Shown here: piece after piece, positions 24,501-31,212 of the stretch | Numbering within the stretch: position 1 is the stretch's first letter | Layout: each line of letters starts with the position of its first letter | Program-made: the position numbers and the translations under genes | Notes under the pieces: generated by a model | What the model was told of the DNA's origin: nothing | Seen by the model: only the letters and a program-made list of their open reading frames with translations | The model's database searches: none | From: Mnemiopsis leidyi | Taxonomy: Eukaryota; Ctenophora; Tentaculata; Lobata; Bolinopsidae | Assembly (NCBI GenBank): GCA_000226015.1 | Contig: JH153491.1 | Coordinates: forward strand, 15,127-46,338 | Direction of reading: 5' to 3' | DNA length: 31,212 nucleotides

Positions 24501-25086
24501 AGGTTCGCCTAATAGTGGTGCTAGACAAGTCAGGAAACGCAAACAGCACCCGATTTTTCGACGACGGTGACACAGCTAACACCCTCGACACGAAGTACTA
24601 CACTCTTGTCAACTACAATGTGGCCAACAACACCCTCAGTGTGACGCTACCCCAGAAAGGATACAGGGGAGGGTAAGAAACACATGTTTCTGGATTTGCC
24701 TGATATATGCTTATTAATGATCACCGGCCAGGAGAGATCTCAGATCAAACCGTCGAAATTAATTTCATTCCGATCTTATAATAAGTAAAATTCTATTCGA
24801 AATAACCTTGATGTTATTTTGACTATTTTCATTTTTATCATATCATTTTAAAGTGAATCTCCCCTCACACTACAGAGTGATGAAGATGAAGTACGAACGA
24901 ATCTTGATCTACGGGCTGCCCCGTAAAGTCTCATCCTTAAAACGTCTCGACACAAATCAGGACGTCCGAATAAGCAGCCTCATCTCCGGTGATACCGCCT
25001 TCTACAAACTTATCGTGTCAGACACCAACGTGGACATTGAGCTCAGTGAATCTTTCCAGCTTAAGTGGGAGCTGCAAGAAAGTTGA
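15571..25086 (+). CDS. Type II membrane trefoil-GH31 protein, predicted catalytically dead
   Basis: Sixteen exons join in perfect phase into 935 residues: 15571-15677, 15932-16085, 16375-16517, 16651-17074, 17263-17429, 17770-17954, 18116-18259, 18483-18660, 19300-19408, 19682-19831, 20052-20208, 20363-20507, 20674-20843, 20983-21176, 24503-24672, 24876-25086. The ATG has G at -3 and an in-frame stop upstream. Order: cytosolic tail (1-45), TM helix (46-72) followed by KK, Thr/Ser stalk, trefoil-like domain (104-139, four Cys), furin-type site RSKR (193-196), then the GH31 domain, recognised from GTPVKPPYWGLGHFYGSE, WW near 490, YAGHF (599-603), ICTGVF and RQTLLPYHYD. The layout and length fit lysosomal alpha-glucosidase or a single half of maltase-glucoamylase/sucrase-isomaltase. 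The active site is lost: nucleophile Asp of DMNEP is His507 (HQNMP), acid/base Asp is Ser606 (HDSN), the Arg before AGH is Val598, Asp of GADIC is Asn635, the FxRNH His is Met663, and the DIDYM loop is LLPNTMN. Many Asn-X-Ser/Thr sites suggest a glycosylated ectodomain. Family and topology are confident. Loss of activity is inferred from alignment by eye. Confidence 0.93.
16375..16660 (+). other. Degenerate (two-disulfide) trefoil domain of the GH31-like protein
   Basis: Residues 104-139 (exon 3 end plus exon 4 start) follow the P-type trefoil pattern C-x7-C-x4-C-x18-C-F/Y, with the third Cys as GGC-L where trefoils have GCC-W. A canonical trefoil has six Cys paired 1-5, 2-4 and 3-6. Here Cys 1 and Cys 5 are absent and the other four remain, which is the loss of one whole disulfide. 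The position, between the membrane stalk and GH31, is the usual one in intestinal and lysosomal GH31 enzymes. Confidence 0.75.
18622..19005 (+). repeat. 50-bp minisatellite carrying the exon 8 end and splice donor
   Basis: A 50-bp unit starting CTCCTGGTGGTACACTAACC is repeated about eight times. The first copy contains the last 39 bases of exon 8 and its GTAAGT donor. Copies start at 18622, 18672, 18722, 18772, 18822 (disturbed by the N run), 18885, 18935 and 18985 (partial). Nearly every copy keeps CAAACGGGTAAGT. Only the first donor keeps the protein frame: reading on past it gives AAC GGG TAA, an immediate stop. Confidence 0.95.
18851..18861. other. Assembly gap (11 N)
   Basis: Eleven N bases sit inside the 50-bp minisatellite. 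The true copy number there is unknown, and the array may be collapsed. Confidence 0.98.
19930..20051 (+). repeat. 20-bp minisatellite ending at the exon 11 acceptor
   Basis: Six copies of a 20-bp unit (CCAATCCTGCTGGCTAAATG with variants) fill the end of intron 10. The last, partial copy CCAATCCTGTCTGTCAAG supplies the acceptor AG at 20050-20051. The pyrimidine tract is poor, and the exon begins GTAAGC, itself donor-like. Confidence 0.9.
21358..21363 (-). terminator. Possible poly(A) signal of the nested antisense gene
   Basis: AATAAA on the minus strand, about 335 bases after the TGA of the nested gene. It is a common hexamer in AT-rich DNA, so the assignment is tentative. Confidence 0.3.
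21699..22863 (-). CDS. Nested antisense single-pass membrane protein with LPxY and PPxY motifs
   Basis: Three minus-strand exons join in phase into 201 residues: 22722-22863 (ATG, donor GTGAGG), 22362-22502 (acceptor ttccctag, donor GTACTT) and 21699-22021 (acceptor catttcag, ends TGA). There is no signal peptide. An acidic N-terminal part with two WVP segments (residues 1-58) is followed by one TM helix (about 59-81, STLVIFVVGMTVLAIVLFQF), then KKFK and a tail of about 115 residues. The charge pattern (acidic before, basic after) predicts N-outside, C-inside. The tail carries LPNYED (113-118) and DPPTYQEF (147-154), both forms bound by WW domains of NEDD4-family ubiquitin ligases. Commissureless, PRRG4 and NDFIP adaptors share this LPxY plus PPxY pairing. 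An in-frame stop lies just upstream of the ATG, though AG directly precedes it, so an upstream exon cannot be excluded. The whole gene sits in one intron of the opposite-strand gene. Family assignment is by architecture only. Confidence 0.8.
22884..23180. repeat. 43-bp minisatellite directly upstream of the nested gene
   Basis: About seven copies of a unit of about 43 bp containing GACGTGCTCTACCGGGGGAG followed by GTTTAGTTAAAGTTAGGTTT. Variants have ACTAGG or a CTCGTACC insertion. It begins about 20 bases upstream (minus sense) of the nested ATG, so it would fall in that gene's 5' untranslated or promoter region. Confidence 0.92.
24341..24455. repeat. Degenerate AGTACTATAACACTAG array
   Basis: Tandem variants of ACTATAACACTAG and AGTACTATAACA, about 12-20 bp each, near the end of intron 14 and about 50 bases before the exon 15 acceptor. 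Confidence 0.85.
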
Positions 25087-25137
25087 AGTGAGACCGGGGG
25101 ACAGGGTGGTTGATGGTTAGATTTTTATCTCATGCAG

Positions 25138-25143
25138 AATAAA
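25138..25143 (+). terminator. Poly(A) signal of the GH31-like gene
   Basis: AATAAA 52 bases after the TGA stop, overlapping a second near-copy (AATAATAAAC). Position and sequence fit a short 3' UTR. Confidence 0.65.
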
Positions 25144-28029
25144 TAATAAACGTCTAGTTCGCGTACCTGAACTAGATTGCCATATTGAACGTTATAGTAG
25201 GTCATGAAACAGTTTTAATTGATAATTTGTTAAAATGCAGCCACAAATATTCAACTTTCTTTGTCGATTAAACTTTTTATATTGAATCTTTGCCCATGAA
25301 ATTCATATATTTTATAATTTGAGTTTTATCACAAGAAGCGAGTGAAAACTCGAATAATTTATTTCTAGTAGTAATGTATCAATTTCGAATGTATGTCAAT
25401 AGAACAATATCTTGTTCAATGTGTATTTCAAATCTATTTAAATTTGTAAACAAATTCGCTGTTGTAACTTTTTCCAAAGTTAAAAAGTCGCATCTCTATT
25501 TGTTCATTGATTTGTTAAATTTTCGGATAAAAACCCAAAATAAAAGTTCAAAAAGCAGCTTCAACCACGAACTATCAGTATCACTACTGAAATAGATCGA
25601 ACGACCACGATTGTAAAAATGATTATAGTTATACGTAGATAAATCGGTCGTCTTGTCCATCATTATCGGCAACGCACCGCCTTTTATCTTGGCTAGTCAA
25701 ATTACTTGATGAGGGTTGCTGGCGAAGTCAGTTTCACGATATAGTAAACTATCGTTATTGGATTTAAAAAAATTGAGCAATGAGCTGGAACGACTTAACT
25801 TGTTTATTCAAGTTGCACTGAAATTTGTAAATCAAATTGACTTTAATTTTGGGCGGGCTTTGTCATTATCCTAATCGGAGGCTAGGACATACATAATGCA
25901 TTGTCATCTTGTTGTCTACATTCTAATTCTATAATTTGGTGCTATTTCAGTACAAGCTAACTTTGCCACAGATCCGCCAGTCAATCTTTGCAAATCAACA
26001 GTTAAACCTGCGTCAAAATCAACAATGACTATTGACCAAGATTGTCTGTCCAGATTTTGGAGATGAGGCTGATCATTTTGCCTTTGGGCTTTTGACTCGC
26101 CCACATTTTGCCGCAGAATTGTTTTTTGGCAAAGTTAAAGTTCGCAAATATGTCGAAGTACTCTATCTATTAAGTTTGTGCTCAACGATCGTTCATCTCT
26201 CGCTCTGGATTAGATTAAGACAATAATTCGGATGCTAGGTACTGTAGCTAAAAATACTAGAGTATATAATAACTCGCGATTAAGGAGTTACCTGCCCTAA
26301 CAAATTAGTGAACGAACTACTTCTAATCTTTCAGAAATTTTATACGTATCAAAGTTTATGTTTAGGGTTGCAATTGACGTGTAACGCTCTAACATTCTCA
26401 AAGCTATGAGCTCAAGATTTGTTATGTAACCATGACGACAATTGGCAATTACAGGTTTGCAAATAAACATTTTGAATTTATAAAGTTAAGCATGGTGTGG
26501 CCTGCAAAGCGAAAGAACTGTGAGGTTAAGTGAAACTTTGTTAAAGTTAAGAAGAACTTAACTTCAAGCGTACAGCAAATACGTATAACGACTTCCTGAA
26601 GTAACAGTTATAAGCACCATCCAAATGTTACCCGACATTATGGATCATATTTAGTACCGTGTGTTTATACACTCACCGAGACAGTGATAAGTGCTTCTCA
26701 GAGTACAGATGTCAAGAAGCAATGAAGCGTTTTAAACCTTTTTGTCGTTAAATATATTTCTTATCAAAACTCCAGCTCCACCTTTCCTGAACCTAAACTT
26801 TGGGAATGTGAATTCCTCGGCACTGAAAATCCTAGACTAAAGCCTTATTTTGAATTTTAGCCCGTCTAACGTCCAGCAGATTAGAAGGAAAGCTTGCAAT
26901 CTAGTTGCTTCACACTGCGGCTAGAACATAGAACAACGCCTGGCTGAAATATAGGGCTTGTAGACCTTGGCCTTGCAGGTCGTAATTTGATTCAATATAT
27001 AATTTCTAAATTTGATGAGTTTACCGCGAACGTACTACGTATGATATAACCATGATAACATACCTAATTAACGCTTAAACTAGATTAACTTCGATTCCCA
27101 TAGACCTGGTCGGACGCTAGGTCTAGGTTGGCTACAAAACCATGGTGTGTTGGGTGGTGCTTCAGTGAGCAGTGTTAGATATAAAATCGAAAAGACAGTG
27201 GCTGAAACGCAACGGAAAAGGAGATCCTAGCTCCTCGGCCAGATTCGTTCTTTTCATTAGATATAACAATAATAATAATTATCTACCGATGGCATGGGGC
27301 CTTTCCCCCAGCCATCGACTATCGACACCTCTAGGCTCTATTGAGATCCGCTACAATGATTAGTAAATGCTTAAATAAACCTAATCTAACGAAAGACGAA
27401 CGTACGTGCTGCGCGAGAGTCGGGAATTAAGATTTCCGCGCGTTACGTTAACAGCTAATACTTGGATGTGTTTCCAGAATGTTCTAAATTCATGCCCCTT
27501 GACACGAGTCACTTTCTTGTTCAGAATTTTTTCTTTTTCAAACTTATATGCATGTAGTGGCCATATTACTCTGCATACTTGAAAATACATCTTTGCTCCT
27601 GAAAGTTGAAACTTGGAACTAGTTCAATCAAAAACACAGTTTTTTAATATATAACCATAGTAGTTCATCAGATACAATCATTAGTAACAGTGCAATAAAA
27701 CACACGCCTGATTTAAATGTACCAAAACTAACAAGCTTGAATATAATATCTGCAAGCTTGTACTGTGTACAAAATTTAAATCCTTAAATCAGTATGTTGT
27801 TAGTAAGTAAAAACATTGGGTTATTGCTGCTTTGGTATATAATCTAGAGCTTGCTCAATAAACTGATGTATTACATTCTACGTCAGGATTCAAAATAATA
27901 GTCGAAGATTTCTTTATTTTGATGGATCTAATTCCATACACCAACAAGAATATAAAACACAACATTTAGAAAATTCAAATTACTAACTAAAATACCATTC
28001 CTATTGAGTCGATTTCTGTACGATGGCCG
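25144..28029. other. Tail-to-tail intergenic spacer
   Basis: Lies between the 3' ends of two convergent genes. It is AT-rich with only short stop-bounded frames. I found no exon chains, RNA genes or inverted repeats. A GC-richer patch at about 27100-27360 has no recognisable structure. Confidence 0.5.
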
Positions 28030-28035
28030 TTTATT
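28030..28035 (-). terminator. Probable poly(A) signal of the transporter gene
   Basis: AATAAA on the minus strand about 140 bases after the stop at 28173. A second AATAAA complement lies near 27913. Confidence 0.45.
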
Positions 28036-28172
28036 ACTTATAACTGGACGTTTAAAAGGTAAGACGTAAGTACTCAGTTGCATATAAAGTACTTCGAACA
28101 AAACCTTTGATATAAAACTTTGGACATTAAGTTGATAATGCACAATCCCATAGATCTTGATATAACTTATAA

Positions 28173-31100
28173 TCACAATGTGCTCTTATCATGGTTCACA
28201 TTATCCATATAAATCACTCCAGGATTAACCGCAACCCCACCAACATTTTCACAGTCCCCGGTATTCAGTTCTTCTGCACGACACTTAGCGCAGAACGATG
28301 GCACGCAGAGCGGGAAATGACGAGAATTCTTTAAAGGCTGTATGAGGAATGAGTCTATTAGCATCTGAAGAGGGTGAGCTATGAAGCAGGGTAGAAGGAT
28401 TAGCGCGGAGTCCCCTGAAATTTATCGTGCTTTTAACAAAAAATTTATCTTATGAAAATAACAATAAATAATGTGAATAATGTGAAACTGATGCATACAG
28501 AATTAAAACACGATGAGAAAATATATTTTATCTCCCAGATCTCTCAAATAAAGTATTAAATAATTGACATACCGATCTGTTCCGGTAGAGCTGTTGCTAT
28601 GGCAGCGGTAAGTACGAGTGTTTTCTGAGAACACAGCAACAACATTACTGATAGTTGTTCTCTGGGGAAATAACAGTCTGTTTAAACATTAATATCCTTT
28701 ATCAGACCAGATATTCTACTAAATCTTACGTCGTCATACCACTTGTAGTATTAAGGAGAGTTAAGAAGTTTTTAACCAAACAAAGATGTTATTAAGATGT
28801 TAGAAGTGCCATATTCAAGGCGCCTCCACGACTCTTGACGACTGTTATTTAAAGAACAAAGTGAACCAGGTTGTGTGGTTAAACTGACGTTTCCTCTCCG
28901 ATTGAACTTCATGTAAATTTAAGCTAGGAATAAGAATGACTACTCTCGGATTTTTCCTACTTTAAGTAACCACTGTTTAAGTACATTCTCCACTATATTA
29001 CAGTGAACAGTCGTCAGAAGTCGTGAAGCTGCCAAGGAGAGGCTCATTAAAAAGTTATCACATTTCTAACTCATGCTGAGTACTACGCCAGATTCGCACC
29101 AACCAAAAACAAACTTACCTTTTAAAACAGAAGGAGACTGAGACAACAAAGTTTAGGAGCAAGATGAGACAATGACATGCGATTATTATTCCAATGAGTA
29201 TCAAAATGTCTGTTAATCTGTAACGAAACTAGTTTATAGGAGCCATTCAATGTATTATAAGTTTATGGCTTGCTCCTGCAAACAATTGAAAGATAACAAC
29301 ACAGCATTTGAATTTGCAAATCATTCACCTAGTACCTAGCGATTCACGGACTGTACCGCGACACGGACTGTACCGCGACAGGTTTTGAGCGACAATAGTT
29401 AGGCTTGTCGCGGTTCAGTCCCTGTCGCGGTAGCGTCTGTTGAGCGGACTGTACCGCGACAAATTTTTGTCTATTTCAGTTCTAATTAGATTTAAAGTCA
29501 GCAGCATTAATTTCACTGCTGATTGGTACTTGTATTTAATAAAGGTAAGGGGTCGTTCACATATGACGTCATCATATGTGATGATGATGAATGATGACGG
29601 AGGGTGGAGGGGGTAAAAATTACCGAAAATTTGCTGACGTCATATGTGAACGACCCCTAATTGAATGGTTGATTTCTGCGATATATTGATTCACTGAGTA
29701 AGGGAGCTTTTCTTGTGACTCATACCGTGAGCCCGTTTTGCTTAACTGAGGGATCGCATGACCGCATAAAGTGTGCAAGCATGCTGTAAGTCATCGTGAC
29801 GTGACCCTGTTATGTTCTCATGTTCACTGATTGGAAAAACGAGAACACGTTTATAGTCACTGTGACGTGAGCTCTGGTGTGTACTCATGAGTAATGTCAG
29901 TGGTGGTCACGTGAACACATGTTCACTGATTAGGATAACAAGTTCACAAGCTGATCAAGTGTTAAAGAAGGGACGGAAAGTAGATATCATTGGTAATCAT
30001 GTCATCCTCAACAATAACATTTGTTCCCGGACGAACTTCCCGATCCAGAAACGTCCTTCACGATGACTAATAATGTTCATACTAGGATGTTCGATCACCT
30101 GATGTTATCTAATTAGTGTCGCGATTACAGGGTAGAAAGGGTAGAACTGTCGCGGTTCAGTCCCTGTCGCGGTATTGTCTGTTGAGCGGACTGTTCCGCG
30201 ACAATGTAAATTAGATTGTCGCGGTTTAGTCCGTGTCGCGGTAGTGTCTGTTGAGCGGACTGTTCCGCGACAAAGCTTCCTGACAACATCTGTCGCGGTA
30301 CAGTCCGTGTCGCGGTACAGTCCGTGTCGCGGTACAGTCCGTTTACTGTATTGAGTTAAAATCAGTTGGTCCGCTTTCCCGGCTAAAACTTTTGTATAGC
30401 TGTAAAGAACTTACGCGATCAATTCGAAAGTTCCCTTTTTAACACTGGTGCTGAGTTTGATCCATAATATCACGCAGATTCCAGTACTCTGGATGAAACC
30501 TATCTTCTTCTTGTGGTCTTTCACCAATTTTCTGACAGGTGCAAACAACATAGCCAGCACTTTTCCTGAGGGATTGAATAAATTCGAATTTTAATATATA
30601 GTAAGTTTGTTTTTTATCAGTGATTGAATCATTTATTATTGTAAATATTGATTGAATCATTGAGAATACAAGTCTTTTTAGCAGGACAATTATTATACAT
30701 TTCATACAGAGTGTTACCAAAGTATTTAGAATGAACTTTAAACCTACAAAAAGATTACATACAGAATGTCACCAAAGTATTTAGAGTGAACATTCAACTT
30801 ACAAAAATATTACATACAAAGTGTCACCAAATCTTTAGAGTGATCTTTAAACCTACAAAAAGAGGTAGTAAGAGTGACAATCCCAACTTCATCAACAACT
30901 TCGTGCTGTCTTGCTTCATCGCGTCTGGAAATAATTTAGTTATTTATCATGATTATCGCGATCTTTAAACAAACGAAACCGGAAACAATAGTCTTCTGAA
31001 TGAAAAATATTGAACTAGAAACTTAAATTTAACAAATTGAAAATTTAACAAACCTGCATCGACAAAAAGAGAGAAGAGAAGGGGAGTAACAAAACATCCA

Positions 31101-31173
31101 GCTATGTTTGTTATAGTGGAGACTGCAACAGCAACAACCACATCGCCTTCAGCTCCCGTCACCATTATTATAC
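28173..31173 (-). CDS. BASS4/SLC10A7-like bile acid:sodium symporter family transporter, C-terminal part
   Basis: Six minus-strand exons join in phase: 31054-31173, 30853-30924, 30415-30565, 29119-29217, 28573-28661 and 28173-28414 (TGA). They give about 251 C-terminal residues. The 5' exons lie beyond the right edge. The family is recognised from ordered motifs: MVTGAEGDVVVAVAVSTITN then VTPLLFSLFV; LLMKLGLSLLLPLFVG; VRKLVKDHKKKIGF before a TM helix; KREQLSVMLLLCSQKTLVL; and GDSALILLPCFIAHPLQML followed by IDSFL. SQKT and PC...H..Q..IDS are hallmarks of the SBF-like branch (plant BASS4, bacterial and fungal RCH1-type, animal SLC10A7). The first motif looks closer to the BASS4/bacterial form than to vertebrate SLC10A7. 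At least six hydrophobic helices fit the C-terminal half of a 10-TM carrier. After IDSFL comes an unusual hydrophilic tail of about 60 residues with CVPSFCAKC. Substrate is unknown: members move organic anions, and SLC10A7 affects calcium and Golgi glycosylation. Confidence 0.88.
29347..30341. repeat. Composite palindromic repeat locus with inverted 17-bp end arrays
   Basis: Two tandem copies of CGGACTGTACCGCGACA (29347-29380) face three tandem copies of its exact reverse complement TGTCGCGGTACAGTCCG (30291-30341). Between them are three 58-bp units (29405-29462, 30147-30204, 30216-30273), each built as a forward 17-mer, a partial second forward copy, TTGAGC and a reverse 17-mer, able to fold into a hairpin with a stem of about 17 bp. 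The GC-rich CGCGG core stands out in AT-rich DNA. No transposase-like frame lies inside and no target duplication was found. It sits in an intron of the transporter gene. It may be a non-autonomous transposon with tandemly amplified ends, or a local palindromic satellite. Confidence 0.8.
29549..29657. mobile_element. Harbinger-like MITE (109 bp)
   Basis: A perfect 23-bp terminal inverted repeat beginning GGGGTCGTTCACATATGACG (29549-29571 and complement 29635-29657) is flanked by TAA on both sides (29546-29548 and 29658-29660). A 3-bp TWA target duplication and G-rich ends are typical of PIF/Harbinger elements. The interior has no coding capacity. Perfect ends suggest recent insertion. It is nested in the larger palindromic repeat locus. 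Confidence 0.8.
30700..30866 (-). repeat. 55-bp tandem repeat carrying an exon end and splice donor
   Basis: Three copies of a unit of about 55 bp (shared parts CATACAGAGTGT, CACCAAAGTATTTAGAGTGA and CTTTAAACCTACAAAAAGA). The right-most copy overlaps the 3' end of the transporter exon 30853-30924, so the exon end and its donor (minus TTTTTGTAG then GTTTAAAG) recur in the intron near 30735-30755, and as TTTTTGTAAGTT near 30795-30806. Confidence 0.85.
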
Positions 31174-31212
31174 CTGACACAAGAGTCACATTATTATACC
31201 TGACACAAGAGT
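31164..31212 (-). repeat. 26-bp duplication of a splice acceptor, cut by window edge
   Basis: ATTATTATACCTGACACAAG plus AGTCAC repeats at 31164 and 31190 and runs off the window. On the minus strand each copy contains CTTGTGTCAG followed by GTATAATAATG, the acceptor used by the transporter exon ending at 31173, so a second identical acceptor lies 26 bases upstream. Confidence 0.85.

Larger units (their letters stand above)
21177..24502. other. 3.3-kb intron 14 of the GH31-like gene, host of a nested gene
   Basis: By far the longest intron in this gene (others are about 110-690 bases), starting GTGGGT and ending atatccag. It contains the antisense gene at 21699-22863, a minisatellite at 22884-23180 and a TACTATAACA array at 24341-24455. 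I see nothing coding in the remaining parts. Confidence 0.9.

Noticed and set aside
25916-26226. Overlapping 60-codon frames on both strands
   Set aside because: Short, lacking splice context or recognisable motifs; chance frames in the spacer.
27040-27370. Possible SINE or tRNA-derived element
   Set aside because: Higher GC and an ACTTCGATTCC stretch drew attention, but no A/B boxes, tRNA fold, poly(A) tail or flanking duplication could be found.
28573-28677. Acceptor at 28678-28679 for the transporter's SQKT exon
   Set aside because: It breaks phase with the preceding exon. The better ttatttccccag acceptor giving 28661 restores the family motif KREQLSVMLLLCSQKT in phase.
30439-30720. Minus-strand 93-codon frame ending DIMDQTQHQC
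   Set aside because: Its last third is a wrong-frame reading of transporter exon 30415-30565. The correct frame encodes VRKLVKDHKKK and joins neighbours in phase.

Overview
This is eukaryotic, almost certainly animal, genomic DNA: spliced genes with GT-AG introns, AT-rich introns and spacers, several minisatellites, small inverted-repeat elements and one 11-N assembly gap. The gene content (a trefoil plus GH31 type II membrane protein, a bile-acid-transporter family protein and a small NEDD4-adaptor-like membrane protein) suggests an invertebrate, perhaps aquatic. The species cannot be told from the sequence. Exon models below were built by hand by joining GT-AG junctions whose phases agree.

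Layout. 1-245 is TG microsatellite and G-rich repeat. 276-877 (+) holds two phase-compatible internal exons of a gene that starts left of the window and that I cannot name. 878-15570 is mostly non-coding and rich in repeats: minisatellites at about 1.8, 2.2, 3.3, 5.2, 6.5 and 14.8 kb and an 886-bp inverted-repeat element at 7064-7949. A few weak exon candidates lie in it, two of them (5328-5535 and 9521-9644, +) possible last exons of the left gene. 15571-25086 (+) is a complete 16-exon gene for a 935-residue type II membrane protein: cytosolic tail, one TM helix, degenerate trefoil domain and full-length GH31 domain. Every catalytic and main sugar-binding position I can align in the GH31 domain is substituted, so it looks like a pseudoenzyme. 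Nested antisense in its 3.3-kb intron 14 (21699-22863, -) is a complete three-exon gene for a 201-residue single-pass protein with LPNY and PPTY motifs, the layout of Commissureless/PRRG/NDFIP-type adaptors of NEDD4-family ubiquitin ligases. 25144-28172 is a tail-to-tail spacer. 28173-31173 (-) holds the last six exons of a BASS4/SLC10A7-like (bile acid:sodium symporter family) transporter that continues past the right edge. Its largest intron in the window carries a nested repeat locus with a 17-bp GC-rich motif in both orientations, three 58-bp palindromic units and a 109-bp Harbinger-like MITE.

The three well-resolved genes all encode membrane proteins, but nothing shows that they work together. 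The strongest leads are the GH31 pseudoenzyme, the nested antisense adaptor-like gene, and the repeated coincidence of tandem duplications with splice sites in two unrelated genes (exon 8 donor and exon 11 acceptor of the GH31 gene; a donor and an acceptor of the transporter gene).
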